Positions 6,379 to 13,482 of a DNA stretch of 15,490 nucleotides are shown here, in pieces. Numbering within the stretch: position 1 is the stretch's first letter; every line of letters begins with the position of its first letter. Location of the stretch: positions 1 to 15,490 of the forward strand of contig DHVS01000023.1 in assembly GCA_002412795.1 (NCBI GenBank). The letters are read 5' to 3'. The DNA is from a bacterium UBP2_UBA5202 (lineage in GTDB: Bacteria; Edwardsbacteria; AC1; EtOH8). The notes beneath the pieces were generated by a model. The model ran no database searches. It had not been told where the DNA came from and saw only the letters and a program-made list of their open reading frames with translations. The position numbers and the translations under genes are program-made.

Positions 6379-6614
6379 CAAGAGGGAACTCAACCCCCAA
6401 CGCTAATTATTCTATTTCCATTGCCACGAGCTTTAGCTCGTGGTTGAATGATCAAAAATATTATCTTGGGGTTTAAACCCCGCTTGTCATCCGCAGGAGG
6501 GATTGGGTTTCATTAGATTGCTTACCACGACCTGAAGGTCGTGGCAATGCTTGTACTGAGTATGCTGAAGTGCAGTGCCGAAGCGGGATGAGTTCAAAAT
6601 AAAATCAATCATCT
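6379..6614. other. Non-coding spacer with palindromic element
   Basis: This 236-nt stretch has no credible gene. It contains the palindromic element at 6419-6549. Beyond it is a GC-rich tail (6551-6590) with TTGTACTGAG and GCCGAAGC, which resembles a degenerate dispersed repeat. No convincing promoter or ribosome site for the downstream GH57 gene is seen. Confidence 0.7.
6419..6549. repeat. MITE/REP-like element with 11-bp inverted ends and internal hairpins
   Basis: The ends CATTGCCACGA (6419-6429) and TCGTGGCAATG (6539-6549) are perfect inverted repeats. Inside each end is a 9-bp perfect stem with a 2-nt loop: CCACGAGCT-TT-AGCTCGTGG (6424-6443) and CCACGACCT-GA-AGGTCGTGG (6525-6544). In the middle is the 14-bp palindrome GGGGTTTAAACCCC (6468-6481). 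The whole is about 131 bp with no coding capacity. It looks like a REP pair (BIME-like) or a small non-autonomous element. Such hairpins are often mobilised by IS200/REP-associated transposases. No transposase is nearby. Confidence 0.7.
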
Positions 6615-8696
6615 ATGCCCAAACTAAAATTCATATTCGGGGTCCACAACCACCAGCCGGTGGGCAATTTCGACTTCGTGTTCGAGGACGCCTACCAGAA
6701 GGCCTATAAGCCTTTCCTGGATGTCGTCTCCGGCCATCCCTGGTTCAGGTTCACCCTGCACAACAGCGGTTGCCTATGGGAGTGGCTGGAACAGCATCAT
6801 CCGGAATACCTGGAGCAGGTCAATACTTTGGTCCGGGCCGGGCAGATGGAACTGTTGGGCGGGGGCTTTTACGAACCCATCATGCCGGCCATCCCCGACC
6901 GGGACAAGCAGGGCCAGCTGAAGATGATGTCGGAATACCTCAAGAACAGGTTCGGCCAAACCCCGGCCGGGGCCTGGCTGGCCGAGCGGGTGTGGGAGCC
7001 GGGGCTGGCCTCGGTCCTGGCCGGCGCCGGGATAAAGTACACGGTGCTGGACGACTATCATTTCAAATGCTCCGGCAAGAACGACGAGGACCTTGACGGC
7101 CACTATATCACCGAGGACCAGGGCCAGCCGCTGGCGGTGTTTCCCATCAGCCAGCAGCTCCGCTATCTTGTGCCCTTCCATAACGTGGACGAGGTCATCG
7201 CCCACCTTAAAACCCTGCACCAGCCGGATCGGGAGGCGCTGGCCGTGCTGGCCGACGACGGGGAAAAGTTCGGGGTCTGGCCCGGCACCCATGAACTGGC
7301 CTATGAAAAGGGCTGGCTGAAGGATTTTCTGACCGCGCTGGAAGCGAATAAAGAGTGGCTGGAGCTGTCCACTTTCAGCCGGGCGCTGGAAGCGCTTCCG
7401 GCCAGGGGCCGGATCTACCTGCCCACCGCCTCCTACGCCGAGATGGGGGAATGGGCGCTGGAACCGAAGTCCGAGGCGGTCTATTCGGAGCTGACCCAGA
7501 GGCTGAAATCAGAAGGCAGCTACCAGCGCTACAGCCCGTTCGTCAAGGGCGGCACCTGGCGGGATTTTTTGACCAAATACCCCGAGTCCAACAACATCTA
7601 CCGCAAGATGCTCTCGGTCTCGGCCAAGGCAGCCGGCCAGGGGCCCGATATCCTGCGGGAACTGTACCGGGGACAGTGCAACTGCGGATACTGGCACGGG
7701 GTCTTCGGGGGCCTGTATTTGCCGCACCTGCGCGAGGCTCTTTACAAACATCTGATCCGGGCCGAGAATCTGATAGAATCCAAGTCCGTATCTACCGCAC
7801 AGTCATTGGAGGTCCGGGAATTTGATTTTGACGGCGACGGCCAAAACGAAGTGGAACTTACCAACCGCCATCACCGGCTCTGCCTTTCCCCGGCCGCCGG
7901 CGGCAGCCTGGTGGAGTGGGATGTCCGGGAAAAAGAGATAAACCTGTTCGACACCCTGGCCCGCCGGCCCGAAAGCTACCACCGCAATATCCCGCAGCCG
8001 GGCGATCAAAGCGCCTCCCAGGGCAAGAGCATTCACGAGATGCTGGTCTCCAAGGAGGAGGGACTGACCGATCTCCTGTTCTACGACTCCTTCCGCCGGG
8101 TGGGCCTGGTGGACCACCTGCTGGGGCCGGAGACGGACCCGGAATCCTTTTACCGCAACTGCCACCGGGAGCAGGAACCGGGCCTTAACGGAGCATGGGT
8201 TCATCATACAAACAGGCAGGCGGAACAGGCGGCGGTGGAACTTACGAAAAGGCTGAAGAACCTGACCGTCGCCAAGAAGATCATCTTCGGAACCGGACCG
8301 TCATTCAGGATAGAATACAGCTGGTTGAACAGCGGTCTTCAGGAAATGGAGATCTGGCCGGGGATAGAGTTCAACTTCGGCCTGCTGTCTTCGGGCTTCG
8401 GACGGCATTGCCGGAGCGCCAGCCAGATACTTTCCACCGAAGCCCTCAACGTCCGGGCCCAGGATCAGGATATTTCCCAGCTTTCGGTGATAGACAATCA
8501 CCGTGGATTTTCGATAGACTTCAATCTGGAAGAAGCCTGGGACCTCTGGCGTTTTCCGGTGGAGACCGTCTCCCAGTCGGAATCGGGGCTGGAGCGGAAC
8601 TACCAGGGCTCGTGTTTTTTATGGAATAAAAGGATGAGACTTTGGCCGGGCCGGCAGCAAACATTAATTTTTACACTGGAACATAAGGCAATTTGA
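6615..8696 (+). CDS. GH57 4-alpha-glucanotransferase / alpha-amylase family enzyme
   Basis: A 693-residue protein carrying all the expected GH57 blocks. These are HNHQP (11-15), GGGFYEP (82-88), WLAERVWEP (121-129) with the probable nucleophile Glu124, DDGEKFG (214-220) with the probable acid/base Asp214, and CNCGYWHGVFGGLY (355-368). The spacing matches Thermococcus litoralis 4-alpha-glucanotransferase (Glu123/Asp214, about 659 residues). The (beta/alpha)7 barrel is followed by a DUF1925-type helical part (about 310-395) and a long beta-sandwich DUF1926-type C-terminal domain. The enzyme transfers or hydrolyses alpha-1,4-glucans, probably in glycogen or maltodextrin metabolism. There is no signal peptide, so it is cytoplasmic. 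No Shine-Dalgarno site is visible before ATG 6615. The stop overlaps ptsH as TGATG, suggesting coupled translation. Transferase versus amylase specificity cannot be settled from sequence. Confidence 0.92.
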   Translation: MPKLKFIFGVHNHQPVGNFDFVFEDAYQKAYKPFLDVVSGHPWFRFTLHNSGCLWEWLEQHHPEYLEQVNTLVRAGQMELLGGGFYEPIMPAIPDRDKQGQLKMMSEYLKNRFGQTPAGAWLAERVWEPGLASVLAGAGIKYTVLDDYHFKCSGKNDEDLDGHYITEDQGQPLAVFPISQQLRYLVPFHNVDEVIAHLKTLHQPDREALAVLADDGEKFGVWPGTHELAYEKGWLKDFLTALEANKEWLELSTFSRALEALPARGRIYLPTASYAEMGEWALEPKSEAVYSELTQRLKSEGSYQRYSPFVKGGTWRDFLTKYPESNNIYRKMLSVSAKAAGQGPDILRELYRGQCNCGYWHGVFGGLYLPHLREALYKHLIRAENLIESKSVSTAQSLEVREFDFDGDGQNEVELTNRHHRLCLSPAAGGSLVEWDVREKEINLFDTLARRPESYHRNIPQPGDQSASQGKSIHEMLVSKEEGLTDLLFYDSFRRVGLVDHLLGPETDPESFYRNCHREQEPGLNGAWVHHTNRQAEQAAVELTKRLKNLTVAKKIIFGTGPSFRIEYSWLNSGLQEMEIWPGIEFNFGLLSSGFGRHCRSASQILSTEALNVRAQDQDISQLSVIDNHRGFSIDFNLEEAWDLWRFPVETVSQSESGLERNYQGSCFLWNKRMRLWPGRQQTLIFTLEHKAI
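8685..8688 (+). promoter_or_regulatory. AAGG ribosome site of ptsH
   Basis: AAGG lies 7 nt before ATG 8696 and supports that start over the overlapping in-frame TTG at 8693. Only the ATG start puts the active histidine at position 15. Confidence 0.6.
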
Positions 8697-8962
8697 TGCA
8701 GGAAAGATCTTTTACCATCGTCAACCGTTTGGGAATGCACGCCCGGCCCTCGGCCCTGTTCGTCAAGACCGCCGGGAAGTTCAAATCCAAGGTCTGGGCC
8801 CGCAAGGACGAGACCGAGGTCAACGGCAAGAGCATCATGGGGGTGATGATGCTGGCGGCCGAGCCCGGCTCCACCCTGACCGTCCGGGCCGAGGGCCAGG
8901 ACGAAGCCCTGGTGCTGGACGCCCTGGGCCAGTTGATAGCCGATAAATTCAACGAGGACTAG
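8696..8962 (+). CDS. ptsH: Phosphocarrier protein HPr
   Basis: An 88-residue protein, the standard HPr length. NRLGMHARP places His15 for phosphoryl transfer from enzyme I. EVNGKSIMGVMML places Ser46, the site used by HPr kinase. From ATG 8696 both residues fall at the canonical numbers, which supports the start. HPr passes phosphate from EI to EIIA domains, and in its Ser46-phosphorylated form it acts as a regulatory signal. The gene overlaps the GH57 stop by one base (TGATG) and is followed after 4 nt by ptsI. Because hprK is also in the window, both phosphorylation routes appear to be present. No EII gene is seen, so a regulatory role, or a role with EIIs encoded elsewhere, is inferred. 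Confidence 0.96.
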   Translation: MQERSFTIVNRLGMHARPSALFVKTAGKFKSKVWARKDETEVNGKSIMGVMMLAAEPGSTLTVRAEGQDEALVLDALGQLIADKFNED

Positions 8963-8966
8963 AAAA

Positions 8967-10742
8967 ATGAACGCCGAATACAGGATCAGCGGCCTGCCGG
9001 CCTCTCCGGGCATAGCCATCGGCCGGGCCTTCGTCTACCGCAAGGGGGCCGTCACGGCCGTCAAATACCGGGTCAGCGACACCGGGCGGGAACTGGAGAA
9101 ATTCAAGGCCGGCCTGATCCGGGCCAAGGCCGAATTCTCCGAACTGAAACAGCAGATAGTGCTGCGGATGGGGGAGGAGGCGGCCGCCATCTGGGATGCC
9201 CAGCTGTTGATGCTGGATGATCCCGAGACCTTCGAGGGCACGGTCCGCCGGATCAGGGAACAGCGCCAGGACGCCGCCTCGTCCTTCAAGGAAGTGATGG
9301 AAGAGGTGGCCCAGGGCATGCAGAACTCCAGCAACGCCTACCTCAAGGAAAGGTCGGCCGATATCCGGGACATGATCTGGCGGGTGATCAAGCACATCGA
9401 GGCCCAAAGCACCCTGCCGAGGCAGGACCTGCCCAGGGACGCCATCGTGCTGGCCCACGAGCTTTCCCCGGCCGACACCGCCCTGATGTCCCATAAAAAG
9501 ATCCTGGGCTTCATCACCGAGACCGGCGGGAAGACCTCCCATACCGCCATCGTGGCCCGCAGCCTGGAGATCCCGGCGGTGGTGGGCGCTCCGGACCTGA
9601 TGCTGAAGGCCGCTACCGGACAGCCGGTGATACTGGACGGAGCCAGGGGCCTGGCCATATTCAATCCCGGCCCCCAGACCCTGGAGCTTTACCGCGAGGA
9701 ACAGAAGGTTTTCTTAAAGCACCTGACCAACCTCAAACGGCTGCGCCGCCAGAAGGCGGTGACCAGGGACGGTCATCAGGTGGAGCTTTCGGCCAACATC
9801 GAGATGCCGGAGGAGACCGCCTCGGTGCTTTCCCACGGAGCCAAGGGGGTGGGCCTTTACCGCACCGAATTCCTGTTCCTGACCTCGGACCATCTGCCCA
9901 CCGAGGAGGAGCAGTTCCAGGTCTACCGCAAAGTGGCGGTAAAACTGAGTCCCGATCCGGTGATCTTCCGGACCTTTGACCTGGGCGGCGACAAATTAGA
10001 CAACAAGACCGGGCCCTTAAGCGAGGCCAATCCCTTCATGGGCTGGCGGGCCATCCGGTTCTGCCTGGACCGGCCCGAGGTCTTTAAACCCCAGCTTAGG
10101 GCCATTCTCAGGGCCTCGGCCCACGGCCAGGTCAAGATAATGCTGCCCATGATCTGCTGCCTGTCCGAGGTCATCAGAGCCAAGAAGGTGATAGCCGAAG
10201 TAAAAATCGAGCTTAAAGAACAGGGGCACAAATTCGACCCCAACTGCCAGATGGGGATAATGGTGGAGACGCCCTCGGCCGCATTGACCGCGCGCCAGCT
10301 GGCCCGGGAGGTGGATTTCTTCAGCATCGGATCCAACGACCTGACCCAGTACACCCTGGCGGTGGACCGCAGCAACCAGAAAGTGGCCGGGCTGTACGAT
10401 CCCTTCAACCCGGCGGTGCTGCGCCTGATCCGGGAGGTGGCCGAGCAGGGGCACCGGGCCGGGATCTGGGTGGGGATGTGCGGAGAGATGTGCGCCGATC
10501 CGCTGGCCATGCCGCTGCTTTTGGGCCTGGGACTGGACGAGTTCAGCATGAACCCGGCCTCGGTGCCGGAGATAAAAAGGATGATCATGAATTTAAGCGT
10601 CGACGAATGCCGCAAGGTGGCGGCCAGGGTGATGGAGGAGCCGGATCCCATGGCCGTCCGCCGGATCCTGTTTGATTTTGTGGGCACCATCCTGCCGGAC
10701 CTGAAACTGGCCGGGCGGATCTGCTCGCTGGAGAGGAACTGA
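8967..10742 (+). CDS. ptsI: PTS enzyme I (phosphoenolpyruvate-protein phosphotransferase)
   Basis: A 591-residue protein of family length. The N-terminal part has SPGIAIGRAFVY and the swivelling phosphohistidine domain with GGKTSHTAIVARSLEIPAVVG (active His192). The C-terminal PEP-binding TIM barrel shows LYRTEFLFL (Arg299), RTFDLGGDK, NPFMGWRAIR, IMVETPSAA, FFSIGSNDLTQYTLAVDR and GMCGEMCADPLAMPLLLGLGLDEFSMNPASVPEIK. Cys505 corresponds to the catalytic Cys502 of E. coli. EI takes phosphate from PEP and gives it to HPr His15. It is cytoplasmic and works as a dimer. All catalytic residues are present, so it should be active. GAGG at 8954-8957, inside ptsH, lies 9 nt before the ATG. No GAF domain, as in PtsP/EI-Ntr, is fused to it. 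Confidence 0.97.
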   Translation: MNAEYRISGLPASPGIAIGRAFVYRKGAVTAVKYRVSDTGRELEKFKAGLIRAKAEFSELKQQIVLRMGEEAAAIWDAQLLMLDDPETFEGTVRRIREQRQDAASSFKEVMEEVAQGMQNSSNAYLKERSADIRDMIWRVIKHIEAQSTLPRQDLPRDAIVLAHELSPADTALMSHKKILGFITETGGKTSHTAIVARSLEIPAVVGAPDLMLKAATGQPVILDGARGLAIFNPGPQTLELYREEQKVFLKHLTNLKRLRRQKAVTRDGHQVELSANIEMPEETASVLSHGAKGVGLYRTEFLFLTSDHLPTEEEQFQVYRKVAVKLSPDPVIFRTFDLGGDKLDNKTGPLSEANPFMGWRAIRFCLDRPEVFKPQLRAILRASAHGQVKIMLPMICCLSEVIRAKKVIAEVKIELKEQGHKFDPNCQMGIMVETPSAALTARQLAREVDFFSIGSNDLTQYTLAVDRSNQKVAGLYDPFNPAVLRLIREVAEQGHRAGIWVGMCGEMCADPLAMPLLLGLGLDEFSMNPASVPEIKRMIMNLSVDECRKVAARVMEEPDPMAVRRILFDFVGTILPDLKLAGRICSLERN

Positions 10743-10770
10743 ATATAACCTTCACACAAACTGGCGCATT

Positions 10771-10855
10771 ACCACGGAAACACGGAATTGAAGAATAACT
10801 CTTGAATCCGGATTTATCTATTTCCCCAATTTCTCTTTTTCAGTGTTTCTGTGGT
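10771..10855. repeat. Inverted repeat in the ptsI-aminotransferase spacer
   Basis: ACCACGGAAACAC (10771-10783) pairs with GTGTTTCTGTGGT (10843-10855), 12 of 13 positions matching with one G-T. An AT-rich 59-nt interior separates the arms. The wording resembles the widespread dispersed spacer repeats of the type CCACAGAGACACAGAG...CTGTGTTTCTGTGG found in many uncultured and soil bacteria (recollection). It has no T-tract, so it is not an obvious terminator. The 153-nt spacer holds nothing else recognisable. Confidence 0.65.
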
Positions 10856-10895
10856 TGGCTTACCAAGAACTATAAAACAATGAGCACAACCCAAA

Positions 10896-11993
10896 ATGAC
10901 AAAAGTTGAATTCCTGGACCTGCCCGCCCAGTACCAAAGCATCAAGCCCGAGATAGACGCCGCCATGGCCGCCGTGGTCTCTACCGGCGGCTTTGTGCTG
11001 GGCAAGACCGTGGCCGATTTCGAACAGTCGGTCGCTAAATACGCGGGCGCCAAGTACGGCATCGGGGTGAACTCCGGCACCGATGCCCTGTACCTTTCGC
11101 TGAAAGCCGCCGGGGTCAAGCCCGGGGACGAGGTCATCACCACGCCTTTCACCTTCATCGCCACCGCCGAGGTGGTCTGCTGGCTGAACGCCAAGCCGGT
11201 GTTCGCCGACATCCGCCCGGACACGTTGAACCTCGACCCCAAAAAGATTGAGGCCGCCATCACCCCGCGCACCAAGGCCGTCATCCCGGTCCACCTATAC
11301 GGCCAGGCGGCGGAGATGGACCAGATCAAGGCCCTGGCCCAAAAGCACAACCTGAAGATCATCGAGGACTGCGCCCAGAGCCTGGGGGCATCTTACCGCG
11401 GCAGGCAGACCGGGTCCCTGGGCCACCTGGCGGCCTTCAGTTTTTACCCGACAAAGAACCTGGGCGCCTACGGCGACGGCGGCCTGGTGCTGACCGATGA
11501 CGAGGCGCTGTATAATGAAGTGAGGATGCTGCGCCAGCACGGCCAGGACAAGAAGTATCACCACGCCAAGCTGGGAATGAACTCCCGGCTGGACGCCCTG
11601 CAGGCGGCGGTGCTTTCGGTCAAACTGAAATACCTGGACAAATGGAATCAGAAACGCCGGGAGCTGGCGGCCCGCTATACTGCGGCCTTCTCCGGCCTGG
11701 CCGGGATCACCCCGCCGGTGGCATTGGACCACAACGTTCACATTTATCACCAGTACACCATCAGGGCCAGGGACCGGGGAGCATTGGAGGAGCGCCTTGC
11801 CAAGCGGGGCATCCCTTACGCCATTCACTACCCAATCGCGCTGCACCTCCAGCCGGCCTTTGAGTTCTTAAACCTTAAGGAAGGATGTCTGCCGGAGGCC
11901 GAGCTGGCGGCCAGGGAAGTGCTGTCCCTGCCCATCTATCCCGAGATGAGTGAGGAGCAGCAGGACGCGGTGATCGCAGCGGTGAAAGGGTAA
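10896..11993 (+). CDS. DegT/DnrJ/EryC1 family sugar aminotransferase
   Basis: A 365-residue PLP enzyme of the usual family length. Motifs in order: VEFLDLPAQYQSIKPEI at the N-terminus; NSGTDALYLSL (phosphate grip); VITTPFTFIATAEVV; VIPVHLYGQAAEMD; IIEDCAQSLGASYRG with the PLP-nitrogen Asp158; SFYPTKNLGAYGDGG with the PLP lysine Lys187; and LGMNSRLDALQAAVL. These enzymes transfer an amino group to nucleotide-linked keto-sugars for LPS, glycoprotein or antibiotic sugars (FdtB, QdtB, WbpE, DesV types). The sequence does not fix which sugar. No other nucleotide-sugar genes are close. ATG 10896 lacks a Shine-Dalgarno site. The start is supported by the conserved opening residues. Confidence 0.93.
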   Translation: MTKVEFLDLPAQYQSIKPEIDAAMAAVVSTGGFVLGKTVADFEQSVAKYAGAKYGIGVNSGTDALYLSLKAAGVKPGDEVITTPFTFIATAEVVCWLNAKPVFADIRPDTLNLDPKKIEAAITPRTKAVIPVHLYGQAAEMDQIKALAQKHNLKIIEDCAQSLGASYRGRQTGSLGHLAAFSFYPTKNLGAYGDGGLVLTDDEALYNEVRMLRQHGQDKKYHHAKLGMNSRLDALQAAVLSVKLKYLDKWNQKRRELAARYTAAFSGLAGITPPVALDHNVHIYHQYTIRARDRGALEERLAKRGIPYAIHYPIALHLQPAFEFLNLKEGCLPEAELAAREVLSLPIYPEMSEEQQDAVIAAVKG

Positions 11994-12037
11994 CCTCTCC
12001 CTTTATCCCTCCCCTCGAGGGGAGGGAAGGGTGGGTT
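11992..12037. repeat. Large palindrome after the aminotransferase gene
   Basis: The core at 12006-12027 is a perfect 22-bp palindrome: TCCCTCCCCTC and its reverse complement, centred on CTCGAG. It lies inside a longer imperfect stem in which AACCTCTCCCT on the left faces AGGGTGGGTT on the right. It starts directly at the aminotransferase stop. A strong RNA hairpin would form, but only GTTTCC follows, so a Rho-independent terminator is uncertain. The wording also resembles a common dispersed spacer repeat. Confidence 0.65.
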
Positions 12038-12058
12038 TCCAAGATAAATACTGGTTCA

Positions 12059-13375
12059 ATGAACAAAAAACAAACCGACATATTTCCCCAGGCTGATGTT
12101 CCCCCGGCCAACGTTCCCCTGGCCGACCGGATGCGGCCCCGCACATTAGATGAAGTGGTGGGCCAGGAGCACCTGATCGGGCCGGGCAAGGTGCTCAGGA
12201 ATCTTATAGAATCCGGGCAGATCCCCTCACTGATCTTCTGGGGGCCGCCGGGTTCGGGCAAGACCACCCTGGCCCGGGTGCTGGCCAACACCGTCCAGGC
12301 CAGCTTCGTGGAGTTCTCGGCGGTGACCTCGGGCATCAAGGAGATCAAGGAGGTCATCAAGGAAGCGGAGCAGAAACGGGCGGTGCGGGGCGCGCGCACC
12401 ATTCTCTTCGTGGACGAGATCCACCGCTTCAACAAGGCCCAACAGGACGCCTTTCTGCCCCACGTGGAAAAGGGCACGGTGGTGCTGATCGGGGCCACCA
12501 CCGAAAACCCCTCGTTCGAAGTGATCTCGGCTTTGCTGTCCCGCTCCAAGGTGCTGATCCTGAAGGGGCTGGAGGCTGCCCACATAATTTCAATTTTGCA
12601 GAGAGCGATCAACAGCCAACTCGGCCTCAAGCCCCTTCTGGTGGCAGCCGAGTCCGATGCCCTGGAGTTCATTTCCCAGGCCTGCCAGGGCGACGCCCGC
12701 ACCGCGCTCAATGCGCTGGAGATCGCCGTCTCCATGGCCAAGCCCGACGATTCCGGGAGGCTGACCGTCACCCTGCACCTGGCCGAGGAGGCCATGCAGA
12801 AAAAATCCCTGCTCTATGACAAGGCCGGGGAGGAGCACTACAACCTGATCTCGGCCCTGCACAAGTCCCTGCGCGATTCCGACCCCGACGGCTCGCTGTA
12901 CTGGCTGGCCCGGATGCTGGCCTCGGGCGAGGACCCCTTGTATGTGGCCCGGCGGATGATCCGCTTCGCCGCCGAGGATATCGGGCTGGCCGACCCCAAT
13001 GCCCTGCTGATAGCCAACCAGGCCAAGGACACCTACCATTTCCTGGGCTCCCCCGAGGGCGAACTGGCTCTGGCCCAGGCCTGCCTTTATTTAGCCCTGG
13101 CTCCCAAGAGCAACTCGGTCTACCAGGCCTACGGCGCGGTGCAGCGGGAGATCGAACAAAGCGGGGCACTGCCGGTGCCGCTGGTGATCCGCAATGCCGT
13201 CACCAAGCTGATGAAGGAGGTGGGCTATGGGGCCGGTTACCGCTACGCCCACGACGAGCCGGACGCCAAGGTGGACCAGCAGCACCTGCCGGACGAGATC
13301 AGGAGCAAAAAGTTCTACCATCCAGCCGAGCGGGGCTGGGAGGGCCGGAAGAAGAAGGAACGGGAGAGCAAATAA
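12059..13375 (+). CDS. rarA: Replication-associated recombination protein A (MgsA/RarA AAA+ ATPase)
   Basis: A 438-residue protein of family length. PLADRMRPRTLDEVVGQEHL opens the AAA+ module. Walker A is GPPGSGKT (62-69). Walker B is FVDEIHRFNKAQQDAFLP (Asp119-Glu120). Sensor 1 is in GATTENP (Asn150), and an SRS block (arginine-finger region) is at 161-163. QGDARTALNALE lies in the lid. The C-terminal MgsA tetramerisation domain includes YWLARMLASGEDPLYVARRMIRFAAEDIGLAD and ends with the diagnostic GYRYAHDEPD and FYHPAERGWE. RarA acts at stalled replication forks and on recombination intermediates, and is related to the clamp loader. ATG 12059 lacks a clear ribosome site. It stands between unrelated genes, so its position carries little functional information. 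Confidence 0.96.
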   Translation: MNKKQTDIFPQADVPPANVPLADRMRPRTLDEVVGQEHLIGPGKVLRNLIESGQIPSLIFWGPPGSGKTTLARVLANTVQASFVEFSAVTSGIKEIKEVIKEAEQKRAVRGARTILFVDEIHRFNKAQQDAFLPHVEKGTVVLIGATTENPSFEVISALLSRSKVLILKGLEAAHIISILQRAINSQLGLKPLLVAAESDALEFISQACQGDARTALNALEIAVSMAKPDDSGRLTVTLHLAEEAMQKKSLLYDKAGEEHYNLISALHKSLRDSDPDGSLYWLARMLASGEDPLYVARRMIRFAAEDIGLADPNALLIANQAKDTYHFLGSPEGELALAQACLYLALAPKSNSVYQAYGAVQREIEQSGALPVPLVIRNAVTKLMKEVGYGAGYRYAHDEPDAKVDQQHLPDEIRSKKFYHPAERGWEGRKKKERESK

Positions 13376-13403
13376 CAGGTTTTCCGATTTATTCCTAAAA
13401 CAC

Positions 13404-13432
13404 TTGACTTTGGGGTTTTCTGTTATTATAAT
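13404..13432 (+). promoter_or_regulatory. Sigma-70-type promoter of the M6 protease gene
   Basis: TTGACT (13404-13409) and TATAAT (13427-13432) are separated by exactly 17 nt. This is a near-perfect housekeeping promoter in an AT-rich spacer. Transcription should begin near 13439, giving a leader of about 44 nt with GGAGGA (13469-13474), 8 nt before ATG 13483. It is the best promoter in the window. Confidence 0.85.
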
Positions 13433-13482
13433 GAAGTGTTGTCTTTTACCCGAAATAATAAACATTTTGGAGGACCAATAGA

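Noticed and set aside
6542..6558. Possible sigma-54 promoter (TGGCA...TTG)
   Set aside because: The required GC ten bases after GG is absent (AC is present), and the TGGCA is explained by the palindromic element's inverted end.
8693..8695. TTG start for HPr
   Set aside because: ATG 8696 places His15 and Ser46 at their canonical positions and is better spaced from AAGG.
10880..10909. Nine-codon open frame ending within the aminotransferase start
   Set aside because: It has no ribosome site and no leader-peptide features (no runs of regulatory codons); probably chance.
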